This document shows positions 36,194 to 44,283 of a stretch of DNA of 64,000 nucleotides, in pieces. Numbering within the stretch: position 1 is the stretch's first letter; every line of letters begins with the position of its first letter. The position numbers and the translations under genes were made by a program. Source of the DNA: Actinospineispora spinosispora DSM 44797 (lineage in GTDB: Bacteria; Actinomycetota; Actinomycetes; Mycobacteriales; Pseudonocardiaceae); the NCBI RefSeq assembly GCF_000429025.1, contig NZ_KE386834.1, forward strand, positions 770,891-834,890. Reading direction: 5' to 3'. The notes beneath the pieces were generated by a model. The model was not told the origin of the DNA. It saw only the letters and a list, made by a program, of their open reading frames with translations, and searched no databases.

Positions 36194-36613
36194 TCAGCCC
36201 AGCGCGGGCACCTTCGCGCCGCTACGCCGCAGCACGCGGTCCAGCGAGAGCCGCCCCGGTCCGATCACCGCGATCAGCAGGAACAACCAGCTGTACAGCG
36301 CGGCGGGCTCTCCGTCGTTGTGGATCGGCAGCACGCCGCCCGGCTGGTGCACCACGAAGTAGGCGTACGCCATGGCGCCGGAGCTGATCAGCGCGGCGAT
36401 CCTGGTCCACAGACCCGAGGCGACCAGCACACCTCCACCCAGCTCGATCACCGCCGCCCACCAGGACGGCCAGGAGGCGAACTCGACCGTGCCGCCCGGC
36501 ATCACGGCGGGTACCCCGAACAGCTTCGCGGCACCGTGGCAGGCGAACAGGAAACCCACCACCACACGGAACGCGAGGTACGCCGGCTCTTGCCACCGGT
36601 TGACCTGGGACAC
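36194..36613 (-). CDS. DoxX family membrane protein
   Basis: A 139-residue protein with four predicted membrane helices. Family features are FRVVVGFLFACHGAAKLFG near the N-terminus and the central WAAVIELGGGVLVASGLWTRIAAL. DoxX proteins are linked to redox and thiol-stress handling in mycobacteria (in a complex with SodA and SseA), but most are uncharacterised. GTG start with GGAGAGGAG upstream. A perfect palindrome lies 33 bases upstream. Confidence 0.88.
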   Translation of the reverse strand: MSQVNRWQEPAYLAFRVVVGFLFACHGAAKLFGVPAVMPGGTVEFASWPSWWAAVIELGGGVLVASGLWTRIAALISSGAMAYAYFVVHQPGGVLPIHNDGEPAALYSWLFLLIAVIGPGRLSLDRVLRRSGAKVPALG

Positions 36614-36645
36614 GCCTGTCTCCTCTCTCCGCTGTACCGACCCTA

Positions 36646-36659
36646 TTAGGTATACCTAA
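36646..36659. promoter_or_regulatory. Perfect 14-bp palindrome upstream of doxX gene
   Basis: TTAGGTATACCTAA, a perfect palindrome, lies between the divergent doxX and YciO-type genes. The half-site TTAGG matches half of a DtxR/IdeR iron box, but the 19-bp centre of such a box is missing, so a different regulator is likely. Position fits repression of doxX. Confidence 0.5.
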
Positions 36660-36731
36660 CTTTGCTGCCTCGTGTGGGGAAAGATCACGGCGCGGGGTGT
36701 GAGCGGGCTCGCTACGCCCTAGGGTCTGAGC

Positions 36732-37352
36732 ATGGCCAGGTACTTCGATGTGCACCCGGACAATCCACAGCGTCGTTCGATCGGACAGGTCGTCGACATC
36801 GTCAAGGACGGCGGCCTGATCGCCTATCCGACCGACTCCTGCTTCGCGCTCGGCTGCCAGATCGGTAACCGGGACGGGCTGGAGCGGATCCGGACCATTC
36901 GGAACCTGGACGACCGGCACCACTTCACCCTGGTCTGTGCGGACTTCGCGCAGCTCGGCAAGTTCGTGCACATCGGGAACACGGTGTTCCGCGCGGTGAA
37001 GGCAGCCACGCCCGGCAGCTACACGTTCATCCTGCCGGCCAGCAAGGACGTGCCCCGCCGCTTGCTGCACCCGAAGAAGAAGACCGTCGGTGTGCGCATC
37101 CCGGAGCACCCGGTGGTGCAGGCGCTGCTGTCCGAGCTGGGTGAGCCACTGCTGTCCAGCACCTTGCTGCTGCCGGACGAGGAGGAGCCGCTCACCCAGG
37201 GGTGGGAGATCAAGGAACGGCTGGACCACGCGGTCGACGCGGTGATCGACTCGACCGACTGCGGAACCGAGCCGACCACCGTGATCGATCTCTCCGGTGA
37301 CGAGCCGGAGATCGTCCGCAGGGGCGCGGGTGACCCCTCCCGTTTCGAATGA
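36732..37352 (+). CDS. yciO: YciO/Sua5/YrdC family protein
   Basis: A 206-residue protein aligning over its full length with E. coli YciO, of the same size. Shared segments are HPDNPQ, GGLIAYPTDSCFALGC, ATPGSYTFILPASKDVPRRLL and PTTVIDLSGD. The fold is that of threonylcarbamoyl-AMP synthase, which makes the precursor of tRNA t6A37. YciO itself has weak activity and a debated role. A TsaC/Sua5 gene is expected elsewhere. TAGGGT lies six bases before the ATG, suggesting a leaderless transcript. Confidence 0.9.
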   Translation: MARYFDVHPDNPQRRSIGQVVDIVKDGGLIAYPTDSCFALGCQIGNRDGLERIRTIRNLDDRHHFTLVCADFAQLGKFVHIGNTVFRAVKAATPGSYTFILPASKDVPRRLLHPKKKTVGVRIPEHPVVQALLSELGEPLLSSTLLLPDEEEPLTQGWEIKERLDHAVDAVIDSTDCGTEPTTVIDLSGDEPEIVRRGAGDPSRFE

Positions 37353-37403
37353 TGCGGGTTAGGCTCCGCTGAGCGATATTTCCGTAGCGGTAAAGGGGCC
37401 GAC

Positions 37404-38582
37404 ATGGCAAGTACCAGAGACTGGTTCGAGAGCGTCGCGGAGGCGCAGCGACGAGCCAAACGGCGGCTGCCCAAGTCGGTGTACCTGGCGCTGATCGCCG
37501 GCGCCGAGCGCGGTGTCACGCTCGAGGACAACGTCAACGCGTTCAGCGAGCTCGGCTTCCGCCCGCGCATCGCCGACCTGCCGCAGAACCGTGAGCAGGC
37601 CACCACTCTCTTCGGCCAGGACATCTCCTTCCCGGTCGTCATCTCGCCGACCGGTGTGCAGGCGGTCCGCCCGGAGGGTGAGGTCGCGGTGTCCCGCGCG
37701 GCCGCCGGCGCCGGGACGATGACCGGGCTCAGCTCGTTCGCGAGCAAGCCCATCGAAGAGGTCATCGAGGCGAACCCGAACACCTTCTTCCAGATGTACT
37801 GGGTCGGGTCCAAGGACCGGATCCTGGCGCGGGCCGATCGGGCGAAGAAGGCCGGGGCCAAGGCACTCGTGGTCACCCTGGACTGGACGTTCGCGCACCG
37901 CCGCGACTGGGGCGCTCCGATGATCCCGGAGAAGATGGACCTGAAGGCGATGATCCGGTTCGCCCCGGAGGGCATCACCCGGCCCGCGTGGCTGCTCGAC
38001 TTCGCCCGCAACGGCGGCATCCCCGACCTGACCATCCCGAACCTCGTGGAGCAGGGCGAGGAGGCGCCGACGTTCTTCGGCGCCTACGGCGAGTGGATGG
38101 GCACCCCGCTGCCGACCTGGGACGACATCAAGTGGCTGCGCGAGGAGTGGGGCGGCCCGTTCATGGTCAAGGGCATCATGCACCCGGATGACGCGCGCCG
38201 GGCCGTCGACATCGGGGCGACCGCGATCTCGGTGTCCAACCACGGCGGCAACAACCTCGACGGCACACCCGCGTCGATCCGTGCCCTGCCCGCGGTGGCG
38301 GATGCGGTCGGCACCCAGGTAGAGGTGCTGATGGACGGCGGCATCCGCCGAGGCAGTGACGTGGTGAAGGCACTGGCGCTGGGCGCCAAGGCGGTCATGA
38401 TCGGCCGCGCCTACCTGTGGGGCATGGCGGCGGGCGGTGAGAAGGGTGTTGCGAACGTCCTGTCGATCCTGCGCAGCGGCATCGACGAGGCGCTCCTGGG
38501 TCTGGGGCGGTCCTCGATCCACGAGCTGACCAGGGAAGACCTGATCATCCCGGAGAACTTCACCCGCGTCCCGAAGAAGTAG
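37404..38582 (+). CDS. mftD: MftD-like alpha-hydroxy-acid-oxidase-fold FMN enzyme
   Basis: A 392-residue FMN-dependent TIM barrel. The sequence follows M. tuberculosis Rv0694 (LldD1/MftD) closely, for example RAKRRLPKSVY, SPTGVQAVRPEGEVAVSRAAA, SNHGGNNLDGTPASIRALPA and LMDGGIRRGSDVVKALALGA. MftD oxidises the pyrrolidinone intermediate in mycofactocin biosynthesis. No mftA, mftB, mftC, mftE or mftF gene is within 25 kb, so this is either a detached copy or a paralogue acting on another hydroxy-acid or amine. Ribosome site AAAGGGG is nine bases before the ATG. Confidence 0.85.
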   Translation: MASTRDWFESVAEAQRRAKRRLPKSVYLALIAGAERGVTLEDNVNAFSELGFRPRIADLPQNREQATTLFGQDISFPVVISPTGVQAVRPEGEVAVSRAAAGAGTMTGLSSFASKPIEEVIEANPNTFFQMYWVGSKDRILARADRAKKAGAKALVVTLDWTFAHRRDWGAPMIPEKMDLKAMIRFAPEGITRPAWLLDFARNGGIPDLTIPNLVEQGEEAPTFFGAYGEWMGTPLPTWDDIKWLREEWGGPFMVKGIMHPDDARRAVDIGATAISVSNHGGNNLDGTPASIRALPAVADAVGTQVEVLMDGGIRRGSDVVKALALGAKAVMIGRAYLWGMAAGGEKGVANVLSILRSGIDEALLGLGRSSIHELTREDLIIPENFTRVPKK

Positions 38583-38587
38583 CCCGC

Positions 38588-38653
38588 GAAGATCACCACC
38601 GTCCCAGGGCTGTTCTCGCGCGCGAAAACAGCCCTCAGGCGGTGGTGATCTTC
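38588..38653. terminator. Nested hairpin between mftD-like and Wzz-like genes
   Basis: The outer stem is GAAGATCACCACCG (38588-38601) with CGGTGGTGATCTTC (38640-38653). The inner stem is AGGGCTGTT (38606-38614) with AACAGCCCT (38627-38635). It begins six bases after the plus-strand stop and touches the minus-strand stop, so it can terminate both genes. Confidence 0.75.
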
Positions 38654-39479
38654 AGCGCCTGTTCCAGCGGCGGACCATGTTCGTCGCGATCAGGGCCGCC
38701 GCGGCCGCACCCACGAGTGCACCGATGCCGATCGTCATGAGGGTGTTCGGGAAGACCGGGCTGGTCAGCGAGTACGCGGGCGCGACGATCGCGGCCAGGT
38801 TCGACGTGCTGGCGACCTGGGCGATCTGCGTCTGCAGGTCGGTGACCTGGTTCTGCAGCTCCGCCTGCGCATCCGGCAGGGTCGCCGGGTTGGACAGCTG
38901 GCGCTGCGCCGTGTCGAGCTGCGCCTGCAGCTGGGCGCGGTTGTCGGAGGCGTTCGCGATCTCCAGGTAGCGCTTGGCGATCGCGTCGGCGAGCAGCATG
39001 CCCGAGGCACGGTCAGAGTGGTTGACCTGGATGTTGATGATCTCGCTGTTCGGCACCACGGTGGCGCTGACGTTCTTCGTCAGGTAGTCGATCGGCACGC
39101 TCGTGCTGTCCGCCACCGGCTGCAGCACCTCGCGACCGGTGATCATGACGGTCTGCGTGGTCAGGGTGCGGTCGGCGTCGCTGCTGCCGGAACCCTGGTC
39201 GCCGAGGCTGTAGCGGATCGTCGTCTGCGCCGCGTAGACGTGCGGCAGCACCATCGTGGCGACCAGACCGCCGAGCAGACCGAGCACGACGGCGATCGAG
39301 GACACCAGGAACAGCCGTGTCGACTGCGCCTTGGTCAGCGGCGGCTTGGCCGGGCGCTGCGGTAAGAAGCCTCCCGGGCCCGGCGGCGGGCGGAACTGGC
39401 CCGGTCCGGGCGGCGGCGCGGGCACGTGCGGTGCCGGGCGGCCAGCACCCCCGGGAGGGGCCGAGCTGGGAGTTGCCAT
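38652..39479 (-). CDS. Wzz/YveK-type chain-length determinant-like membrane protein
   Basis: A 275-residue polysaccharide co-polymerase-like protein. A Pro/Gly-rich cytoplasmic N-terminus (about 1-50) is followed by a membrane helix (about 55-80) and an extracytoplasmic helical region with a coiled coil (NRAQLQAQLDTAQRQLSNP...LQNQVTDLQTQI). A second helix (about 243-265) ends in RRWNRR. This is the Wzz layout. There is no BY-kinase domain, glycosyltransferase or polymerase nearby, so it is an orphan. The Pro-rich N-terminus may bind a cytoplasmic partner. Confidence 0.75.
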   Translation of the reverse strand: MATPSSAPPGGAGRPAPHVPAPPPGPGQFRPPPGPGGFLPQRPAKPPLTKAQSTRLFLVSSIAVVLGLLGGLVATMVLPHVYAAQTTIRYSLGDQGSGSSDADRTLTTQTVMITGREVLQPVADSTSVPIDYLTKNVSATVVPNSEIINIQVNHSDRASGMLLADAIAKRYLEIANASDNRAQLQAQLDTAQRQLSNPATLPDAQAELQNQVTDLQTQIAQVASTSNLAAIVAPAYSLTSPVFPNTLMTIGIGALVGAAAAALIATNMVRRWNRR

Positions 39480-39634
39480 CGGGACTTCTCTCCTACCAGT
39501 GCAGACAGCTGCTGTCGGGCCGATCGCGAGGCCGAAGGCCTGAGGACCGACGGTATCGCGGTTGCCTCCAGGTTAGAGATCAGGGCCTGAGAATGCAGCC
39601 ACAATCAGTAACCACCGACGAAAGCAGCAGGTCC

Positions 39635-40903
39635 CTACAACAAGAACCGGAACAGCGGGCTGTCCGGTGGGACCTGCTCGATCTGTGGCGGCGCCTGGCG
39701 CATGCGCTCCAGCAACGCTCCCAGGTCCTCGGGATGACCGAGCTCGATGCCGACCAGCGCCGGTCCGGTCTCACGGTTGTTGCGCTTGGTGTACTCGAAC
39801 AGCGTGATGTCGTCGTCCGGACCGAGCACGTCGTCGAGGAAACGCCGCAGCGCGCCCGGCTCCTGCGGGAAGTCCACCAGGAAGTAGTGCTTGCGCCCCT
39901 CGTGCACGAGGGCCCGCTCGACCACCTCGGCGTAGCGGCTGACGTCGTTGTTGCCGCCGGACAGCAGGCAGACGACCGTCGCGCCCCTAGGCACCTGCAG
40001 GACGTGGTCGGACAGGACGGCGGTGGCGAGTGCCCCGGCGGGCTCGGCGATGATCCCGTCCGACTGGTAGAGCTGCAGCATCTCGACGCACACCGCGCCC
40101 TCGGACACGCTGATCAGTCCCGCGCCGTCGGCGAGGTGGTCCCGCACGATGGGGAACGTGATGGCTCCCGCCTTGCGGACCGCCGCGCCGTCGACGAACG
40201 GGTCGAGCGTCTCCAGATCGACCGGGTGTCCGGCGGCGAGCGCGGCGGCCATACTGGCCGCGCCGGCAGGCTCGACGCCGATCACGTGCACCCCGGGGTG
40301 ACGTTCGCGCAGCCAGGTCAGGGAACCGGCGAGCAGCCCTCCGCCACCGACCGGGACGATCAGCACGTCCGGCGCCTTACCGAGCTGGGTGAGCACCTCA
40401 CGGATCACGGTGCCCTGTCCCGCGACGGTCCTCGGGTGGTCGAACGGCGGGACCAGGGTGGCGCCGGTGTCCTCGGCGTCGCGCAGCGCGGCGGCGGCCG
40501 CCTCGTCGTAGGTGTCGCCGATCACCCGGACGGCCACCATGTCACCGCCCAGGTAGGCGACCCGGTCGCGCTTCTGCCTCGGTGTGGTGCGGGGCAGGTA
40601 CACGCGCGCCTCGACACCGAGGCGGGCACAGGCGTACGCGACACCCTGGGCGTGGTTGCCCGCGCTGGCGCACACGACGCCCGCTGCCCTCGCCGCGGCG
40701 TCCAGCTGGGAGATCAGGTTGTAGGCGCCGCGCAGCTTGTACGAGCGGACCGGCAGCAGGTCCTCCCGCTTCAGCCACACGTGGGCGCCGGTCAGCGCGG
40801 TCAGCCGCGCGTTGGGCTCCAGCGGGCTGGGTGAGATCAGCCCACGCAGCCGTGCGGCCGCCTCGTCGACGTCGTTGGCGGTCACCGAAATTGCCGTTGT
40901 CAC
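39635..40903 (-). CDS. ilvA: Threonine ammonia-lyase, biosynthetic type with one ACT-like domain
   Basis: PLP-dependent deamination of threonine to 2-oxobutyrate, the first step towards isoleucine. The 422-residue enzyme has the PLP lysine (about 56) in VRSYKLRGAYN, and the phosphate-binding glycine loop in VPVGGGGLLAG. A shortened C-terminal regulatory region (KHYFLVDFPQEPGALRRFLDDVLGPDDDITLFEYTKR) has one ACT-like unit rather than the two of E. coli IlvA. The GTG at 40903 is preferred because upstream in-frame sequence runs into palindromic DNA. Confidence 0.92.
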   Translation of the reverse strand: MTTAISVTANDVDEAAARLRGLISPSPLEPNARLTALTGAHVWLKREDLLPVRSYKLRGAYNLISQLDAAARAAGVVCASAGNHAQGVAYACARLGVEARVYLPRTTPRQKRDRVAYLGGDMVAVRVIGDTYDEAAAAALRDAEDTGATLVPPFDHPRTVAGQGTVIREVLTQLGKAPDVLIVPVGGGGLLAGSLTWLRERHPGVHVIGVEPAGAASMAAALAAGHPVDLETLDPFVDGAAVRKAGAITFPIVRDHLADGAGLISVSEGAVCVEMLQLYQSDGIIAEPAGALATAVLSDHVLQVPRGATVVCLLSGGNNDVSRYAEVVERALVHEGRKHYFLVDFPQEPGALRRFLDDVLGPDDDITLFEYTKRNNRETGPALVGIELGHPEDLGALLERMRQAPPQIEQVPPDSPLFRFLL

Positions 40904-40966
40904 ACAGGTGACGGTGCCACGCCCCCTCCCAGCCCGCACACCCGCCCTCACCGGCGCCCCGAAAAG

Positions 40967-41036
40967 CTCGCACAGAGGTTCTCGACGCCGCACAGAGGCT
41001 GGGGCCTCTGTGCGGCGTGTACCGGGTCTGTGCGAG
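40967..41036. repeat. Nested intergenic palindrome, family A, copy 1
   Basis: Outer arms are CTCGCACAGA (40967-40976) and TCTGTGCGAG (41027-41036). Inner arms are CGCCGCACAGAGGC (40986-40999) and GCCTCTGTGCGGCG (41004-41017). The same architecture and sequence return at 47863-47936. It lies between nagZ and ilvA, both on the minus strand, so it may end the nagZ transcript. Confidence 0.8.
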
Positions 41037-41060
41037 GTTCTCGGACGGTCGGCCGCCGGA

Positions 41061-42173
41061 TCAGGGGGTGCAGGCGCCTTTCGCCGCCAGGATGCGGGCT
41101 GCTGACTCCGTTACGTTCTGTTGGGTGAGCTGGCCGTCGTTTACCGCTTTCTGGAGGCGGTCCAGGACCTGGGTGAGGTTGTCGCTGGAGGTCCAGAGGG
41201 CGATGTCGGCGCCCGCCTTCAGTGCGGTGAGCACTGCGTTCGGCAGGTCGTAGGAGTCGGTGATGGCCTTCATCGCGCCCAGGTCGTCGGTGATCGCGAC
41301 GCCGGTGAAGTGGTAGTCCTCGCGCAGCAGCGTGTAGGCCGCTGGGCTCAGGCTGGCCGGGACACCGTTCGTCAGGCCGGGTACCTCGAGGTGACCCAGG
41401 AGCACCGCCGACGGCCCGGAGCCCAGCAGCTGGCTGTACGGGGTCAGGTCGTTCGTGCGCAGCGAGGACAGCGGGGGCGTGGTGACCGAGCCCTTGTGCG
41501 AGTCGCCGGTGCCCCGGCCGTGGCCGGGGAAGTGCTTGAACACGGGCAGGATGCCGGCGTCGCGCAGCCCGGCCGCGAAGGCGCCCGCGTAGCTGACGAC
41601 CTTCTTCGGGTCCGGGCTGAACGAGCGGTCCCCGATGACCGCGTCGTCCGGCTCGGTCCCGACGTCCAGGACCGGGGCCAGGTCGATCGTGACGCCCCTG
41701 GCACGCAGCTCCTTACCGTGCTTCGCCGCGATCGCGCGGACCTGCGCCGGTGTCATCGTCTTCGCCATCATCCGCGCGCTGGGCATCTTGCCGTCCGCCG
41801 CGATGACCCGCTGCACCCGTCCGCCCTCGTCGTCGACCGCGACCGCGACCGGCTGCTTCGCCGCGTCCTGCATCGGCTTCAGCGCGCCGGTCAGCTGTTG
41901 CGCGGTCGGGTGGCCGTTGACGAACACCGCGCCGACCTGGCTCTTCGTCACCAGGGACTTCGCGGTGCCCGACTGCGCCAGGCTCAGACCGACCATCAGC
42001 CGCTGCGCGAGGCGGTCGCGCAGCGGCATCGCCGCGACGACCGTGGAGCAGGCGTGCGGATCAGCCGGCGCCTCGGGAGCGCTGCTGGTGACTCCGGCCC
42101 CGTCGGCTCGCGGCGCAGGTTGCGGCTCGGACCGCCCCGTCCACATCACCACACCGAACGTCACCGCCAGCAC
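41061..42173 (-). CDS. nagZ: Glycoside hydrolase family 3, NagZ-like beta-N-acetylhexosaminidase
   Basis: Would cleave GlcNAc from peptidoglycan-derived GlcNAc-anhMurNAc or similar fragments. The 370-residue protein has the NagZ loop KHFPGHGRGTGDSHKG with its Asp-His catalytic pair, and the nucleophile region ITDDLGAMKAI (about Asp295). A hydrophobic N-terminus followed by a Pro/Ala linker points to export or anchoring. The start is problematic. In-frame codons upstream of the GTG at 42173 encode a basic-then-hydrophobic stretch (RRWTRGRLVAAGIALVAV) that would complete the membrane helix. Yet no ATG, GTG or TTG occurs in that stretch back to the stop at 42327. Confidence 0.85.
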   Translation of the reverse strand: MLAVTFGVVMWTGRSEPQPAPRADGAGVTSSAPEAPADPHACSTVVAAMPLRDRLAQRLMVGLSLAQSGTAKSLVTKSQVGAVFVNGHPTAQQLTGALKPMQDAAKQPVAVAVDDEGGRVQRVIAADGKMPSARMMAKTMTPAQVRAIAAKHGKELRARGVTIDLAPVLDVGTEPDDAVIGDRSFSPDPKKVVSYAGAFAAGLRDAGILPVFKHFPGHGRGTGDSHKGSVTTPPLSSLRTNDLTPYSQLLGSGPSAVLLGHLEVPGLTNGVPASLSPAAYTLLREDYHFTGVAITDDLGAMKAITDSYDLPNAVLTALKAGADIALWTSSDNLTQVLDRLQKAVNDGQLTQQNVTESAARILAAKGACTP

Positions 42174-42326
42174 GGCGACCAGCGCGATCCCGGCGGCGAC
42201 CAGCCGGCCACGGGTCCAGCGCCGCTCGGGACGTTCGAGCGGAACCTGACGGTGGCGGCTGGGCCGGTTCGGGGTGGGGAGTTGGGAGGAGATGCCTGCG
42301 AGGGTACGACGAGCGCTGCCCGGCGC

Positions 42327-43352
42327 TCAGACCCGGTAGTGGCGCACCCCGTCGGTCTCGCTGCGCCGCAGCCTGCCCCGCTCGGTCAGCACGTCGAGGT
42401 GGGCACCCGTCTCGCAGATCGCGAGACACTGGTTGAACACGTCGAGGTCGGCGAAGTTGCGGCCCCTGCGCGTCCAGGTCACCCGCTGGGCGACGTCGAA
42501 CGCGGTACTGCCGTCGGTCACCACGGCGGCCATCGCGTCGAGCCGTTCGGCGTGGTGGGCGAGCAGCTCGTCGACCCTGGTGTGCACGCTGGGCGACACC
42601 AGCCCGTGCGCCGGCAGCAGTACCCGGTCGGGCAGGCTCAGCACCAGCTGCAGCGACTGGAGGTAGTCACGCAGCGGCGAGTGCGCCACGTTGCCCTCCA
42701 GCCCGATGGACGGCGTGATGTGCGGCAGCACGTGGTCGCCGGCGAACATCGCGTCCCAGCCCTCGTCGACGAACACCACGTGCCCCTGGGTGTGGCCCGG
42801 TGTCGAGACCGCCTGCAGGGTCCTGGTGCGCAGCGCCACGTCGGTCGGCGGCGCCAGCCACTCGTCGGGGTCCTCCCAGTCGCTCACGTCGTGCTCGCGC
42901 GGCTGCGCACCCACCTCGGCGGCGAGCTTCACGGCGCCGCACCGGTGCAGCTTGGTGCTCATCGCGAAGAACGGCGGCCGGTCCGGGTCGGCCGTCTCGC
43001 GCAGTGAGGGCTGCTCGCCGATGCCGAGGCTGATGTGGTTGCCGAACTCCCTGCGCAGCCGCACCGACAGCGTGTAGTGGTCACGGTGCACGTGGGTGAT
43101 CAGGAAGCGGTGCACGTCGGCGAACTCGTGGCCCAGCGCGCCGAGCGCCTTGTCCAGGACCGCCCGCGCTTCGTCGATGGCCCAGCCCGAGTCGATCAGC
43201 ACCAGGCCGTCGCCGTCGCGCATCGCGTAGACGTTGACCGCCTTGAGGCCGTCGGACGGCAGCGGCAGCGGTATCCGGTAGAGGTCGGGGCGCACCTCGT
43301 AGACACCTTCGACGGTCCAGTCCCTGTCCGGCTCGTCCAGCTCGATGCGCAC
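42327..43352 (-). CDS. Metallo-beta-lactamase-fold hydrolase
   Basis: A 341-residue zinc hydrolase. Metal-binding motifs are THVHRDHY (HxHxDH), the His in TPGHTQGH, the Asp in AGDHVLP and the His in PAHG. The N-terminal half resembles glyoxalase II or SoxH-like enzymes, and the C-terminal 80 residues form a winged-helix-like tail. The substrate is unknown. The GTG at 43352 has AGAGGAG seven bases upstream and is better than the TTG two codons earlier. Its stop is in the same frame as, and 51 codons upstream of, the nagZ GTG start. Confidence 0.87.
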   Translation of the reverse strand: MRIELDEPDRDWTVEGVYEVRPDLYRIPLPLPSDGLKAVNVYAMRDGDGLVLIDSGWAIDEARAVLDKALGALGHEFADVHRFLITHVHRDHYTLSVRLRREFGNHISLGIGEQPSLRETADPDRPPFFAMSTKLHRCGAVKLAAEVGAQPREHDVSDWEDPDEWLAPPTDVALRTRTLQAVSTPGHTQGHVVFVDEGWDAMFAGDHVLPHITPSIGLEGNVAHSPLRDYLQSLQLVLSLPDRVLLPAHGLVSPSVHTRVDELLAHHAERLDAMAAVVTDGSTAFDVAQRVTWTRRGRNFADLDVFNQCLAICETGAHLDVLTERGRLRRSETDGVRHYRV

Positions 43353-43468
43353 GGCCAACTCCTCTCATCGACCGGCCACGGGTTTCTCAGCCGATCGTTA
43401 CTGAAGACTGATTCGAACCTCTCACGTCCGTTCCGGCAAGCCGACGGCGAGGGTCCGACGAGACTGTG

Positions 43469-43483
43469 AGCGGTGTCACCGCT
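43469..43483. promoter_or_regulatory. Perfect palindrome upstream of PAP2 gene
   Basis: AGCGGTG-T-CACCGCT lies in the divergent gap between the MBL and PAP2 genes, 48 bases before the PAP2 start. The position suits an operator. No regulator gene is adjacent. Confidence 0.35.
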
Positions 43484-43530
43484 GAGAGGCCTCACGCGCG
43501 GCGGTCGTCGCGTCGGGCAGTCTGGAGGAC

Positions 43531-44253
43531 GTGCCAGACAGCTCGACGACTGATGCAAGGGCCGTAGTGGAGCCGTTCGACCGCATCCTGCTGCCCGACC
43601 GGTGGCGCAGGGCGATGCCGGTGGTGATCGCGTTCTGTGTGCTCGGGGTCGCGGCGCTGGGCTGGTGGTACGCGGGGGCACGCACGGCGGGTCAGCTCGA
43701 CGCCTCGATCGGCGACCCGCTCATCGCGGGCGGCCAGAACTACGAGGAGCCGCTGTGGCTGCTGACCGCGCCGGGGAGCCCGCCGGGACTGCTGCTCGGC
43801 ATGGTGATCCTGGTGTTCGCCGCGCGCCGCACCGGCCGGCGGCCGGTCGTCGTGCTGGCGATCGCCGGGCCGGTGCTCGCCGCGCTCATCGTCGAGTTCG
43901 TCCTCAAACCGATCATCGACCGGACGCACTACGGCAGCCTGGCGCTACCCAGCGGGCACGCCAACAGCATCGCCGCGCAGATCACCGTGTTCATGATCGG
44001 TTTCGTTGCGGTGGGGCTGCCCCGGCGGACCTGGGTGCGTCGGCTGCTCGTGCTGCTCGCGGGCTGTGTCGTGGTCGGGGTGTGCGGGGCGATGGTGTCG
44101 CTGGAACGTCACTACGCGACCGACACCGCGGCGGGAATCCTCGTCGGCATCGCGGTGGTCGGCGCGGTCGCACTCGGGCTGGACGCCTGGACGCGACGGT
44201 CACTCTTCCGCTCAGCGGAATATGGTCTGCCGGGTCACGCCGGCGGCGGATGA
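43531..44253 (+). CDS. PAP2-family membrane phosphatase
   Basis: A 240-residue lipid-phosphate or undecaprenyl-diphosphate phosphatase-like protein with about six membrane helices. The three phosphatase motifs are KPIIDRTHYG, LPSGHAN and SLERHYATDTAAG, which place the catalytic His residues at the outer membrane face. The KxxxxxxRP motif is relaxed (R-T rather than R-P). Possible roles are undecaprenyl carrier recycling or phosphatidate dephosphorylation. GTG start with GGAGG upstream. Confidence 0.87.
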   Translation: MPDSSTTDARAVVEPFDRILLPDRWRRAMPVVIAFCVLGVAALGWWYAGARTAGQLDASIGDPLIAGGQNYEEPLWLLTAPGSPPGLLLGMVILVFAARRTGRRPVVVLAIAGPVLAALIVEFVLKPIIDRTHYGSLALPSGHANSIAAQITVFMIGFVAVGLPRRTWVRRLLVLLAGCVVVGVCGAMVSLERHYATDTAAGILVGIAVVGAVALGLDAWTRRSLFRSAEYGLPGHAGGG

Positions 44254-44283
44254 CGATGTCCGGGTAGGCCTCGAGGAGGAGTG

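Noticed and set aside
36646-36659. Canonical IdeR/DtxR iron box
   Set aside because: The half-sites fit, but the palindrome is 14 bp, lacking the 5-bp centre of a true 19-bp box.
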